Positions 23,183 through 37,400 of a DNA stretch of 64,000 bases are shown here, piece by piece. Position numbers and translations under genes: made by a program. Each line of letters opens with the position of its first letter. Positions within the stretch are counted from its first letter, which is position 1. The stretch is from positions 744,001-808,000 of the forward strand of contig OY756964.1 of assembly GCA_963580455.1 (NCBI GenBank), given 5' to 3'. Under the pieces are notes generated by a model that saw only the letters and a program-made list of their open reading frames with translations, searched no databases and was not told where the DNA came from. The stretch is from Euonymus europaeus (Eukaryota > Streptophyta > Magnoliopsida > Celastrales > Celastraceae).

Positions 23183-24566
23183 AATCCAAATCCGAAATGC
23201 CAGGATTGTAGACCTCGAAAAGTAGTGTGAAATCAAGCTAAAAATCACCGAATTCATAACTCGGAGTCAAAGGATATTCATAAAACCGTTTACGTAAAGA
23301 AACCACATTTCGCGGCTAACTAGGTGAAACGAGACCTACTAGCCACGAGTTCTGAAATCGAAATCCGAAAACCCAGGATTGTAGAGCTCGAAAATTAGTG
23401 TAAAATCAAGCTAAAAATCACCGAGTTCAGAACTCGGAGTCAACGGATATTCATAAAACCGTTTACGTAAAGAAATCACATTTCGCGGCTAACTAGGTTA
23501 AACGAGACCAAGTAGCCACGAGTTCTGAAATCAAAATCCGAAACGCCAGGATTGTAGAGCTCAAAAAGTAGTGTGAAATCAAGCTAAAAATCACCGAATT
23601 CAGAACTCGGAGTCAACGGATATTCATAAAACCGTTTACGTAAAGAAACCACATTTCGCGGCTAACTAGGTGAAACGAGACCTACTAGCCACGAGTTCTG
23701 AAATCAAAATCCGAAACGCCAGGATTGTAGAGCTCAAAAAGTAGTGTGAAATCAAGCTAAAAATCACCGAATTCAGAACTCGGAGTCAACGGATATTCAT
23801 AAAACCGTTTACGTAAAGAAACCACATTTCGCGGCAAAATAGGTGAATCGAGACCTACTAGCCACGTGTTCTGAAATCCAAATCCGAAATGCCAGGATTG
23901 TAGACCTCGAAAAGTAGTGTGAAATCAAGCTAAAAATCACCGAATTCATAACTCGGAGTCAAAGGATATTCATAAAACCGTTTACGTAAAGAAACCACAT
24001 TTCGCGGCTAACTAGGTGAAACGAGACCTACTAGCCACGAGTTCTGAAATTGAAATCCGAAAACCCAGGATTGTAGAGCTCGAAAATTAGTGTAAAATCA
24101 AGCTAAAAATCACCGAGTTCAGAACTCGGAGTCAACGGATATTCATAAAACCGTTTACGTAAAGAAATCACATTTCGCGGCTAACTAGGTTAAACGAGAC
24201 CAAGTAGCCACGAGTTCTGAAATCAAAATCCGAAACGCCAGGATTGTAGAGCTCAAAAAGTAGTGTGAAATCAAGCTAAAAATCACCGAATTCAGAACTC
24301 GGAGTCAACGGATATTCATAAAACCGTTTACGTAAAGAAACCACATTTCGCGGCTAACTAGGTGAAACGAGACCTACTAGCCACGAGTTCTGAAATCAAA
24401 ATCCGAAACGCCAGGATTGTAGAGCTCAAAAAGTAGTGTGAAATCAAGCTAAAAATCACCGAATTCAGAACTCGGAGTCAACGGATATTCATAAAACCGT
24501 TTACGTAAAGAAACCACATTTTGCGGCTAACTAGGTGAAACGAGACCTACTAGCCACGAGTTCTGA
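23183..24566 (+). repeat. 4-monomer HOR (692 bp), two copies
   Basis: Units 23183-23874 and 23875-24566. Order: gamma type (AAATCCAAATCC, GTAGACCTCG, GAATTCATAACTCGG, CAAAGG), epsilon type (CGAAAATTAGTGTAAAATC, palindrome GAGTTC form, GGTTAAACGAGACCAAG), then two GAAACGCC / TAGAGCTCAAAAAG monomers. GACCTCG occurs at 23211 and 23903, 692 bp apart. Small differences: GAAATTGAAATCC in the second epsilon monomer, and the junctions leaving each unit (GGCAAAATAGG versus TTTTGCGGCTAACTAGG). Confidence 0.88.
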
Positions 24567-27500
24567 AATCGAAATCCGAAAACCCAGGATTGTAGAGCTC
24601 GAAAAGTAGTGTGAAATCAAGCTAAAAATCACCGAATTCAGAACTCGGAGTCAACGGATATTCATAAAACCGTTTACGTAAAGAAACCATATTTCGCGGC
24701 TAACTAGGTGAAACGAGACCTACTAGCCACGAGTTCTGAAATCAAAATCCGAAATGCCAGGATTGTAGAGCTCCAAAAGTAGTGTGAAATCAAGCTAAAA
24801 ATCACCGAATTCAGAACTCGGAGTCAACGGATATTCATAAAACCGTTTATGTAAAGAAACAATATTTCGCGGCTAACTAGGTGAAACGAGACCTACTAGC
24901 CACGAGTTCGGAAATCGAAATCCGAAAACCCAGGATTGTACAGCTCGAAAAGTAGTGTGAAATCAAGCTAAAAATCACCGAATTCAGAACTCGGAGTCAA
25001 CGGATATTCATAAAACCGTTTACGTAAAGAAACCACATTTCGCGGATAACTAGGTGAAACGAGACCTACTAGCCACCAGTTCTGAAATCAAAATCCGAAA
25101 TTCCAGGATTGTAGAGCTCAAAAAGTAGTGTGAAATCAAGCTAAAAATCACCGAATTCAGAACTCGGAGTCAACGGATATTCATAAAACCGTTTACGTAA
25201 AGAAACCACATTTCGCGGCTAACTAGGTGAAACGAGACCTACTAGCCACGAGTTCTGAAATCAAAATCCGAAACGCCAGGATTGTAGAGCTCAAAAAGTA
25301 GTGTGAAATCAAGCTAAAAATCACCGAATTCGGAACTCGGAGTCAACGGATATTCATAAAACCGTTTACGTAAAGAAACCACATTTCGCGGCTAAATAGG
25401 TGAAATCGAGACCTACTATCCGCGAGTTCTGAAATCAAAATCCGAAATGCCAGGATTGTAGAGCTCGAAAAGTAGTGTGAAATCAAGCCAAAAATCACCG
25501 AATTCAGAACTTGGAGTCAACGGACATTCATAAAACCGTTTACATAAAGAAACCACATTTCGCGGCTAACTAGGTGAAACGAGACCTACTAGCCACGATT
25601 TCTGAAATCAAAATCCGAAATGCCAGGATTGTAGAGCTCGAAAAGTAGTGTGAAATCAAGCCAAAAATCACCGAATTCAGAACTCGGAGTCAACGGACAT
25701 TCATAAAACCGTTTACATAAAGAAACCACATTTCGCGGCTAACTAGGTGAAACGAGACCTACTAGCCACGAGTTCTGAAATCAAAATCCGAAATGCCAGG
25801 ATTGTAGAGCTCAAAAAGTAGTGTGAAATCAAGCTAAAAATCACCGAATTCAGAACTCGGAGTCAACGGATATTCATAAAACCGTTTACGTAAAGAAACC
25901 ACATTTCGCGGCCAACTAGGTGAAACAAGACCTACTAGCCACGAGTTCTGAAATCGAAATCCGAAAACCCAGGATTGTACAGCTCGAAAAGTAGTGTGAA
26001 ATCAAGCTAAAAATCACCGAATTCAGAACTCGGAGTCAACGGATATTCATAAAACCGTTTACATAAAGAAACCACATTTCGCGGATAACTAGGTGAAACG
26101 AGACCTACTAGCCACGAGTTCTGAAATCGAAATCCGAAACGACAGGATTGTAGAGCTCAAAAAGTAGTGTGAAATCAAGCTAAAAATCACCGAATTCAGA
26201 ACTCGGAGTCAACGGATATTCATAAAACCGTTTACGTAAAGAAACCACATTTCGCGGCTAACTAGGTGAAACGATACCTACTAGCCACGAGTTCTGAAAT
26301 CGAAATCCGAAAACACAGGATTGTACAGCTCGAAAAGTAGTGTGAAATCAAGCTAAAAATCACCGAATTCAGAACTCAGAGTCAACGGATATTCATAAAA
26401 CCGTTTACTTAAAGAAACCACATTTCGCGGCTAACTAGGTGAAACGAGACCTACTAGCCACGAGTTCTGAAATCGAAATCCGAAAACCCAGGATTGTAGA
26501 GCTCGAAAATTAGTGTAAAATCAAGCTAAAAATCACCGAGTTCAGAACTCGGAGTCAACGGATATTCATAAAACCGTTTAGTAAAGAAATCACATTTCGC
26601 GGCTAACTAGGTTAAACGAGACCAACTGGCCACGAGTTCTGAAATCAAAATCCGAAATGCCAGGATCGTAGAGATCGAAAAGTAGTGTGAAATCAAGCAA
26701 AAAATCACCGAATTCACAACTCGGAGTCAACGGATATTCATAAAACCGTTAACGTAAAGAAACCACATTTCGCGGCTAACTAGGTGAAACGAGACCTAGT
26801 AGCCACGAGTTCTGAAATCAAAATCCGAAAACCCAGGATTGTACAGCTCGAAAAGTAGTGTGAAATCAAGCTAAAAATCACCGAATTCGGAACTCGGAGT
26901 CAACGGATATTCATAAAACCGTTTATGTAAAGAAACCACATTTTGCGGCTAACTAGGTGAAAATAGATCTACTAGCCACGAGTTCTGAAATCAAAATCCG
27001 AAATGCCAGGATTGTAGAGCTCAAAAAGTAGTGTGAAATCAAGCTAAAAATCACCGAATTCAGAACTCGGAGTCAACGGATATTCATAAAACCGTTTACG
27101 TAAAGAAACCACATTTCGCGGCTAACTAGGTGAAACGAGACCTACTAGCCACGAGTTCTGAAATCGAAATCCGAAAAACCAGGATTATACAGCTCGAAAA
27201 GTAGTGTGAAATCAAGCTAAAAATCACCGAATTCAGAACTCAGAGTCAACGGATATTCATAAAATCGTTTACATAAAGAAACCACATTTCGCGGCTAACT
27301 AGGTGAAACGAGACCTACTAGCCACGAGTTCTGAAATCAAAATCCGAAAACCCAGGATTGTAGAGCTCGAAAATTAGTGTAAAATCAAGCTAAAAATCAC
27401 CGAATTCGGAACTCGGAGTCAACGGATATTCATAAAACCGTTTATGTAAAGAAACCACATTTTGCGGCTAACTAGGTGAAAATAGATCTACTAGCCACGA

Positions 27501-30449
27501 GTTCTGAAATCAAAATCCGAAATTCCAGGATTGTAGAGCTCAAAAAGTAGTGTGAAATCAAGCTAAAAATCACCGAATTCAGAACTCGGAGTCAACGGAT
27601 ATTCATAAAACCGTTTACGTAAAGAAACCACATTTCGCGGCAAACTAGGTGAAACGAGACCTACTAGCCACGAGTTCTGAAATCAAAATCCGAAAACCCA
27701 GGATTGTACAGCTCGAAAAGTAGTGTGAAATCAAGCTAAAAATCACCGAATTCAGAACTCGGAGTCAACGGATATTCATAAAACCGTTTACGTAAAGAAA
27801 CCATATTTCGCGGCTAACTAGGTGAAACGAGACCTACTAGCCACGAGTTCTGAAATCAAAATCCGAAATGCCTGGATTGTAGAGCTCCAAAAGTAGTGTG
27901 AAATCAAGCTAAAAATTACCGAATTCAGAACTCGGAGTCAACGTATATTCATAAAACCGTTTATGTAAAGAAACAATATTTCGCGGCTAACTAGGTGAAA
28001 CGAGACCTACTAGCCACGAGTTCGGAAATCGAAATCCGAAAACCCAGGATTGTACAGCTCGAAAAGTAGTGTTAAATCAAGCTAAAAATCACCGAATTCA
28101 GAACTCGGAGTCAACAGATATTCATAAAACCGTTTACGTAAAGAAACCACATTTCGCGGATAACTAGGTGAAACGAGACCTACTAGCCACCAGTTCTGAA
28201 ATCAAAATCCGAAATTCCAGGATTGTTGAGCTCAAAAAGTAGTGTGAAATCAAGCTAAAAATCACCGAATTCAGAACTCGGAGTCAACGGATATTCATAA
28301 AACCGTTTACGTAAAGAAACCACATTTCGCGGCTAACTAGGTGAAACGAGACCTACTAGCCACGAGTTCTGAAATTGAAATCCGAAAACCCAGGATTGTA
28401 GAGCTCGAAAAGTAGTGTGAAATCAAGCTAAAAATCACCGAATTCAGAACTCTGAGTCAACTGATATTCATAAAACCGTTTACGTAAAGAAACCACATTT
28501 CGCGGCTAAATAGGTGAAACAAGACCTACTAGCCACGAGTTCTGAAATCAAAATCCGAAACGCCAGGATTGTAGAGCTCAAAAAGTAGTGTGAAATCAAG
28601 CTAAAAATCACCGAATTCGGAACTCGGAGTCAACGGATATTCATAAAACCGTTTACGTAAAGAAACCACATTTCGCGGCTAACTAGGTGAAATCGAGACC
28701 TACTATCCGCGAGTTCTGAAATCAAAATCCGAAATACCAGGATTGTAGAGCTCGAAAAGTAGTGTGAAATCAAGCCAAAAATCACCGAATTCAGAACTCG
28801 GAGTCAACGGACATTCATAAAACCGTTTGCATAAAGAAACCACATTTCGCGGCTAACTAGTTGAAACGAGACCTACTAGCCACGAGTTCTGAAATCAAAA
28901 TCCGAAATGCCAGAATTGTAGAGCTCGAAAAGTAGTGTGAAATCAAGCCAAAAATCACCGAATTCAGAACTCGGAGTCAACGGATATTCATAAAACCGTT
29001 TACGTAAAGAAACCACATTTCGCGGGCAACTAGGTGAAACGAGACCTAGTAGCCACGAGTTCTGAAATCAAAATCCGAAAACCCAGGATTGTACAGCTCG
29101 AAAAGTAGTGTGAAATCAAGCTAAAAATCACCGAATTCAGAACTCGGAGTCAACGGATATTCATAAAACCGTTTACGTAAAGAAACCACATTTCGGGGAT
29201 AAATAGGTGAAACGAGACCAACTAGCCACGAGTTCTGAAATCAAAATCCGAAATGCCAGGATTGTAGAGCTCGAAAAGTAGTGTGAAATCAAGCTAAAAA
29301 TCACCGAATTCGGAACTCGGAGTCAACGGATATTCATAAAACCGTTTACGTAAAGAAACCACATTTCGCGGCTAAATAGGTGAAACGAGACCATCTAGCC
29401 ACGTGTTCTGAAATCAAAATCCGAAATGCCAGGATTGTAGAGCTCGAAAAGTAGTGTGTAATCAAGCTAAAAATCACCGAATTCGGAACTCGGAGTCAAC
29501 GGATATTCATAAAACCGTTTATGTAAAGAAACCACATTTTGCGGCTAACTAGGTGAAAATAGATCTACTAGCCACGAGTTCTGAAATCAAAATCTGAAAT
29601 GCCAGGATTGTAGAGCTCAAAAAGTAGTGTGAAATCAAGCTAAAAATCACCGAAATCAGAACTCGGAGTCAACGGATATTCATAAAACCGTTTACGTAAA
29701 GAAACCACATTTCGCGGCTAACTAGGTGAAACGAGACCTACTAGCCACGAGTTCTGAAATCGAAATCCGAAAACCCAGGATTGTACAGCTCGAAAAGTAG
29801 TGTGAAATCAAGCTAAAAATCACCGAATTCAGAACTCGGAGTCAACGGATATTCATAAAATCGTTTACATAAAGAAACCACATTTCGCGGCTAACTAGGT
29901 GAAACGAGACCTACTAGCCACGAGTTCTGAAATCAAAATCCGAAAACCCAGGATTGTAGAGCTCGAAAATTAGTGTAAAATCAAGCTAAAAATCACCGAA
30001 TTCGGAACTCGGAGTCAACGGATATTCATAAAACCGTTTATGTAAAGAAACCACATTTTGCGGCTAACTAGGTGAAAATAGATCTACTAGCCACGAGTTC
30101 TGAAATCAAAATCCGAAGTGCCAGGATTGTAGAGCTCAAAAAGTAGTGTGAAATCAAGCTAAAAATCACCGAATTCAGAACTCGGAGTCAACGGATATTC
30201 ATAAAACCGTTTACGTAAAGAAACCACATTTCGCGGCTAACTAGGTGAAACGAGACCTACTAGCCACGAGTTCTGAAATCAAAATCCGAAAACCCAGGAT
30301 TGTACAGCTCGAAAAGTAGTGTGAAATCAAGCTAAAAATCACCGAATTCAGAACTCGGAGTCAACGGATATTCATAAAACCGTTTACGTAAAGAAACCAC
30401 ATTTCGCGGCTAACTAGGTGAAACGAGACCTACTTGCCACGAGTTCTGA
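24567..30449 (+). repeat. Long-range block duplications, 34 monomers
   Basis: Blocks recur at long offsets. 24740-25258 (CTCCAAAAG, GAAACAATATTT, GAGTTCGG, CCACCAG) recurs at 27854-28372, offset 3,114 bp = 18 monomers. 25259-25778 (GAAATCGAG with CTATCCGCG, CAAGCCAAAA) recurs from 28546 at 3,287 bp, after one extra monomer. 26816-27680 (CGGAACTCGG, TTTTGCGG, GTGAAAATAGATC, ATCGTTTACAT, AAAATTAGTGTAAAATC) recurs at 29412-30276. The copies differ at many single bases, so this duplication is older than the others. One monomer (26471) has the deletion TTTAGTAAA, and 25259 and 28546 have a one-base insertion. Confidence 0.75.
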
Positions 30450-33388
30450 AATCGAAATCCGAAACTCCAGGATTGTATAGCTCAAAAAGTAGTGTGAAAT
30501 CAAGCTAAAAATCACCGAATTCAGAACTCGGAGTCAACGGATATTCATAAAACCGTTTACGTAAAGAAACCATATTTCGCGGCTAACTATGTGAAACGAG
30601 ACCTACTAGCCACGAGTTCTGAAATCGAAATCCGAAAACCCAGGATTGTACAGCTCGAAAAGTAGTGTGAAATCAAGCTAAAAATCACCGAATTCAGAAC
30701 TCGGAGTCAACGGATATTCATAAAACCGTTTACGTAAAGAAACCACATTTCGCGGCTAACTAGGTGAAACGAGACCTACTAGCCACGAGTTCTGAAATAA
30801 AAATCCGAAAACCCAGGATTGTAGAGCTCGAAAATTAGTGTAAAATCAAGCTAAAAATCACCGAATTCAGAACTCGGAGTCAACGGATATTCATAAAACC
30901 GTTTACGTAAAGAAACCACATTTCGCGGCTAACTAGGTGAAACGAGACCTAGTAGCCACGAGTTCTGAAATCGAAATCCGAAAACCCAGGATTGTACAGC
31001 TCGAAAAGTAGTGTGAAATCAAGCTAAAAATCACCGAATTCAGAACTCGGAGTCAACGGATATTCATAAAACCGTTTACGTAAAGAAACCACATTTCGGG
31101 GATAAATAGGTGAAACGAGACCAACTAGCCACGAGTTCTGAAATCAAAATCCGAAACGCCAGGATTGTAGAGCTCGAAAAGTAGTGTGAAATCAAGCTAA
31201 AAATCACCGAATTCAGAACTCGGAGTCAACGGATATTCATAAAACCGTTTATGTAAAGAAACCACATTTCGCGGCTAAATAGGTGAATCGAGACCTACTA
31301 GCCACGTGTTCTGAAATCCAAATCCGAAATGCTAGGATTGTAGACCTCTAAGAGTAGTGTGAAATCAAGAAAAAACCACCGAATTCAGAACTCGGAGTCA
31401 AAGGATATTCGTAAAACCGTTTACGTAAAGAAACCACATTTCGCGGCTAACTAGGTGAAACGAGACCTACTAGCCACGAGTTCTGAAATCAAAATCCGAA
31501 ACGCCAAGATTGTAGAGCTCGAAAAGTAGTATGAAATCAAGCTAAAAATCACCGAATTCAGAACTCGGAGTCAACGGATATTCATAAAACCGTTTACGTA
31601 AAGAAACCACATTTCGCGGCTAAATAGGTGAAACGAGACCATCTAGCCACGAGTTCTGAAATCAAAATCCAAAACCCCAGGATTGTAGAGCTCGAAAAGT
31701 AGTGTGTAATCAAGCTAAAAATCACCGAATTCGGAACTCGGAGTCAACGGATATTCATAAAACCGTTTATGTAAAGAAACAACATTTTGCGGCTAACTAG
31801 GTGAAAATAGACCTACTAGCCACGAGTTCTGAAATCAAAATTCAAAATGCCAGGATTGTAGAGCTCGAAAAGTAGTGTGTAATCCAGCTAAAAATCACCG
31901 AATTCAGAACTCGGAGTCAACGGATATTCATAAAACCGTTTACGTAAAGAAACCACATTTCGCGGCTAAATAGGTGAATCGAGACCTACTATCCGCGAGT
32001 TCTGAAATCAACATCCGAAATGCCAGGATTGTAGAGCTCGAAAAGTTGTGTGAAATCAAGCCAAAAATCACCGAATTCAGAACTCGGAGTCAACGGATAT
32101 TCATAAAACCGTTTACGTAAAGAAACCACATTTCGCGGCTAAATAGGTGAATCGAGACCTACTAGCCACGTGTTCTGAAATCCAAATCCGAAATGCCAGG
32201 ATTGTAGACCTCGAAAAGTAGTGTGAAATCAAGCTAAAAATCACCGAATTCAGAACTCGGAGTCAAAGGATATTCATAAAACCGTTTACGTAAAGAAACC
32301 ACATTTCGCGGCTAAATAGGTGAAACGAGACCAACTAGCCACAAGTTCTGAAATCAAAATCCAGAACGCCAGGATTGTAGAGCTCGAAAAGTAGTGTGTA
32401 ATCAAGCTAAAAATCACCGAATTCGGAACTCGGAGTCAAAGGATATTCATAAAACCGTTTATGTAAAGAAACCACATTTTACGGCTAACTAGGTGAAAAT
32501 AGACCTACTAGCCACGAGTTCTGAAATCAAAATCCAAAATGCCAGGATTGTAGAGCTCGAAAAGTAGTGTGTAATCAAGCTAAAAATCACCGAATTCAGA
32601 ACTCGGAGTCAACGGATATTCATAAAACCGTTTAAGTAAAGAAACCACATTTCGCGGCTAAATAGGTGAATCGAGACCTACTATCCACCAGTTCTGAAAT
32701 CAAAATCCGAAATGCCAGGATTGTAGAGCTCGAAAAGTAGTGTGAAATCAAGCTAAAAATCACCGAATTCAGAACTCGGAGTCAAGGGATATTCATAAAA
32801 CCGTTTACGTAAAGAAACCACATTTCGCGGCTAACTAGGTGAAAAGAGACCCACTATCCACAAGTTCTGAAATCAAAATCCGAAAACCCAGGATTGTAGA
32901 GCTCGAAAAGTAGTGTAAAATCAAGTTAAAAATCACCGAGTTCAGAACTCGGAGTCAACGGATATTCATAAAACCGTTTCCGTAAAGAAACCACATTTCG
33001 CGGCTAACAAGAGGAAATGAGACCTACTATCCACGAGTTCTGAAATCGAAATCCGAAAACCCAGGATTGTAGAGCTCGAAAAGTAGTGTAAAATCAAGCT
33101 AAAAATCACCGAGTTCAGAACTCGGAGTCAACGGATATTGATAAAACCGTTTACGTAAACAAACCACATTTCGCGGCTAACTAGGTTAAACTAGACCTAC
33201 TAGCTACGAGTTTTGAAATCAAAATCCGAAATGCCAGGATCGTAGAGCTCGAAGAGTAGTGTGAAATCAAGCTAAAAATCACCGAATTCAGAACTCGGAG
33301 TCAACGGATATTCATAAAACCGTTTCGTAAAGAAACCACATTTCGCGGCTAACTAGGTGAAACGAGACCTACTAGCCACGAGTTCTGA
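30450..33388 (+). repeat. Irregular, diverged segment, 17 monomers
   Basis: No clean HOR period. It mixes gamma, delta and canonical monomers with many private changes: CTCTAAGAGTAG with CAAGAAAAAACC (about 31348-31378, one base short), TAATCCAGC (about 31883), GGGATATTC (about 32786), CAAGTTAAAA (about 32923), GCTAACAAGAGGAAATGAG (about 33004), CAAACCACATTT (about 33169) and the deletion GTTTCGTAAAG (about 33325). The monomer at 31315 is an early relative of the marker monomer that heads each unit in 57605-63133. Confidence 0.75.
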
Positions 33389-34426
33389 AATCGAAATCCG
33401 AAAACCCAGGATTGTACAGCTCGAAAAGTAGTGTGAAATCAAGCTAAAAATCACCGAATTCAGAACTCGGAGTCAACGGATATTCATAAAACCGTTTACG
33501 TAAAGAAACCACATTTCGCGGATAAATAGGTGAATCGAGACCTACTAGCCACGAGTTCTGAAATCAAAATCCGAAACTCCAGGATTGTAGACCTCGAAAA
33601 GTAGTGTGAAATCAAGCTAAAAATCACCGAATTCAGAACTCGGAGTCAACGGCTATTCATAAAACCGTTTACGTAAAGAAACCACATTTCGCGGCTAAAT
33701 AGGTGAATCGAGACCTACTAGCCACGTGTTCTGAAATCCAAATCCGAAATGCCAGGATTGTAGACCTCGAAAAGTAGTGTGAAATCAAGCTAAAAATCAC
33801 CGAATTCAGAACTCGGAGTCAAGGGATATTCATAAAACCGTTTACGTAAAGAAACCACATTTCACGGCTAAATAGATGAAACGAGACCAACTAGCCACGA
33901 GTTCTGAAATCGAAATCCGAAAACCCAGGATTGTACAGCTCGAAAAGTAGTGTGAAATCAAGCTAAAAATCACCGAATTCAGAACTCGGAGTCAACGGAT
34001 ATTCATAAAACCGTTTACGTAAAGAAACCACATTTCGCGGATAAATAGGTGAATCGAGACCTACTAGCCACGAGTTCTGAAATCAAAATCCGAAACTCCA
34101 GGATTGTAGACCTCGAAAAGTAGTGTGAAATCAAGCTAAAAATCACCGAATTCAGAACTCGGAGTCAAAGGATATTCATAAAACCGTTTACGTAAAGAAA
34201 CCACATTTCGCGGCTAACTAGGTGAAACGAGACCAACTAGCCACAAGTTCTGAAATTGAAATCCGAAAACCCAGGATTGTAGAGCTCGAAAAGTAGTGTG
34301 AAATCAAGCTAAAAATCACCGAATTCAGAACTCGGAGTCAACGGATATTCATAAAACCGTTTACGTAAAGAAACCACATTTCGCGGCTAACTAGGTGAAA
34401 CGAGACCTACTAGCCACGAGTTCTGA
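33389..34426 (+). repeat. 3-monomer partial duplication and junction monomers
   Basis: The pair canonical TACAG monomer with GCGGATAAATAGGTGAATCG, then GAAACTCC with GTAGACCTCG, occurs at 33389 and again at 33908, 519 bp apart (three monomers). It is followed by a monomer with GAAATTGAAATCC. Differences such as CGGCTATTC (about 33651) versus AAAGGATATTC show the copies have diverged. Confidence 0.7.
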
Positions 34427-37400
34427 AATCGAAATCCGAAAACCGAGGATTGTACAGCTCGAAAAGTAGTGTGAAATCAAGCTAAAAATCACCGAATTCA
34501 GAACTCGGAGTCAACGGATATTCATAAAACCGTTTACGTAAAGAAACCACATTTCGCGGCTAAATAGGTGAATCGAGACCTACTAGCCACGTGTTCTGAA
34601 ATCCAAATCCGAAATGCTAGGATTGTAGACCTCGAAAAGTAGTGTGAAATCAAGCTAAAAATCACCGAATTCAGAACTCGGAGTCAAAAGATATTCATAA
34701 AACCGTTTACGTAAAGAAACCACATTTCGCGGCTAAATAGGTGAAACGAGACCATCTAGCCACGAGTTCTGAAATCAAAATCCAAAACGCCAGGATTGTA
34801 GAGCTCGAAAAGTAGTGTGTAATCAAGCTAAAAATCACCGAATTCGGAACTCGGAGTCAACGGATATTCATAAAAACGTTTATGTAAAGAAACCACATTT
34901 TGCGGCTAACTAGGTGAAAATAGACCTACTAGCCACGAGTTCTGAAATCAAAATCCGAAAACCCAGGATTGTAGAGCTCGAAAAGTAGTGTAAAATCGAG
35001 CTAAAAATCGCCGAATTCAGAACTCGGAGTCAACGGATATTCATAAAACCGTTTACGTGAAGAAACCACATTTCGCGGCTAAATAGGTGAATCGAGACCT
35101 ACTATCCACGAGTTCTGAAATCAAAATCCGAGATGCCAGGATTGTAGAGCTCGAAAAGTAGTGTGAAATCAAGCTAAAAATCACCGAATTCAGAACTCGG
35201 AGTCAACGGATATTCATAAAACCGTTTACGTAAAGAAACCACATTTCGCGGCTAACTAGGTGAAACGAGACCTACTAGCCACGAGTTCTGAAATCGAAAT
35301 CCGAAAACCGAGGATTGTACAGCTCGAAAAGTAGTGTGAAATCAAGCTAAAAATCACCGAATTCAGAACTCGGAGTCAACGGATATTCATAAAACCGTTT
35401 ACGTAAAGAAACCACATTTCGCGGCTAAATAGGTGAATCGAGACCTACTAGCCACGTGTTCTGAAATCCAAATCCGAAATGCTAGGATTGTAGACCTCGA
35501 AAAGTAGTGTGAAATCAAGCTAAAAATCACCGAATTCAGAACTCGGAGTCAAAGGATATTCATAAAACCGTTTACGTAAAGAAACCACATTTCGCGGCTA
35601 AATAGGTGAAACGTGACCATCTAGCCACGAGTTCTGAAATCAAAATCCAAAACGGCCGGATTGTAGAGCTCGAAAAGTAGTGTGTAATCAAGCTAAAAAT
35701 CGCCGAATTCAGAACTCGGAGTCAACGGATATTCATAAAACCGTTTATGTAAAGAAACAACATTTTGCGGCTAACTAGGTGAAAATAGACCTACTAGCCA
35801 CGAGTTCTGAAATCAAAATCCAAAATGCCAGGATTGTAGAGCTCGAAAAGTAGTGTGTAATCAAGCTAAAAATCACCGAATTCAGAACTCGGAGTCAACG
35901 GATATTCATAAAACCGTTTACGTAAAGAAACCACATTTCGCGGCTAAATAGGTGAATCGAGACCTACTAGCCGCGACTTCTGAAATCAAAATCCGAAATG
36001 CCAGGATTGTAGAGCTCGAAAAGTTGTATGAAATCAAGCCAAAAATCACCGAATTCAGAACTCGGAGTCAATGGATATTCATAAAACCGTTTACGTGAAG
36101 AAACCACATTTCGCGGCTAAATAGGTGAATCGAGACCTACTATCCACGAGTTCTGAAATCAAAATCCGAGATTCCAGGATTGTAGAGCTCGAAAAGTAGT
36201 GTGAAATCAAGCAAAAAATCACCGAATTCAGAACTCGGAGTCAACGGATATTCATAAAACCGTTTACGTAAAGAAACCACATTTCGCGGCTAACTAGGTG
36301 AAACGAGACCTACTAGCCACGAGTTCTGAAATCGAAATCCGAAAACCCAGGATTGTACAGCTCAAAAAGTAGTGTGAAATCAAGCTAAAAATCACCGAAT
36401 TCAGAACACGGAGTCAACGGATATTCATAAAATCGTTTACGTAAAGAAACCACATTTTGCGGCTAAATAGGTGAATCGAGACCTACTAGCCACGTGTTCT
36501 GAAATCCAAATCCGAAATGCCAGGATTGTAGACCTCGAAAAGTAGTGTGAAATCAAGCTAAAAATCACCGAATTCAGAACTCGGAGTCAAAGGATATTCA
36601 TAAAACCGTTTACGTAAAGAAACCACATTTTGCGGCTAAATAGGTGAAATGAGACCAACTAGCCACGAGTTCTGAAATCAAAATCCAAAACGCCAGGATT
36701 GTAGAGCTCGAAAAGTAGTGTGTAATCAAGCTAAAAATCACCGAATTCGGAACTCGGAGTCAACGGATATTCATAAAAACGTTTATATAAAGAAACCACA
36801 TTTTATGGCTAACTAGGTGAAAATAGACCTACTAGCCACGAGTTCTGAAATCAAAATCCGAAAACCCAGGATTGTAGAGCTCGAAAAGTAGTGTAAAATC
36901 AAGCTAAAAATCGCCGAATTCAGAACTCGGAGTCAACGGATATTCATAAAACCGTTTACGTGAAGAAACCACATTTCGCGGCTAAATAGGTGAATCGAGA
37001 CCTACCATCCACGATTTCTGAAATCAAAATCCGAGATGCCAGGATTGTAGAGCTCGAAAAGTAGTGTGATATCAAGCTAAAAATCACCGAATTCAGAACT
37101 CGGGGTCAACGGATATTCATAAAACCGTTTACGTAAAGAATCCACATTTCGCGGCTAACTAGGTGAAACGAGACCTACTAGCCACGAGTTTTGAAATCGA
37201 AATCCGAAAACCCAGGATTGTACAGCTCAAAAAGTAGTGTGAAATCAAGCTAAAAATCACCGAATTCAGAACACGGAGTCAACGGATATTCATAAAATCG
37301 TTTACGTAAAGAAACCACATTTCGCGGCTAAATAGGTGAATCGAGACCTACTAGCCACGTGTTCTGAAATCCAAATCCGAAATTCCAGGATTGTAGACCT

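Noticed and set aside
24740..30967. Clean 18-monomer HOR at 24.7-31.0 kb
   Set aside because: The 3,114-bp offset holds only for the first three monomers; later blocks match at 3,287 and 2,596 bp, so it is a rearranged block duplication.
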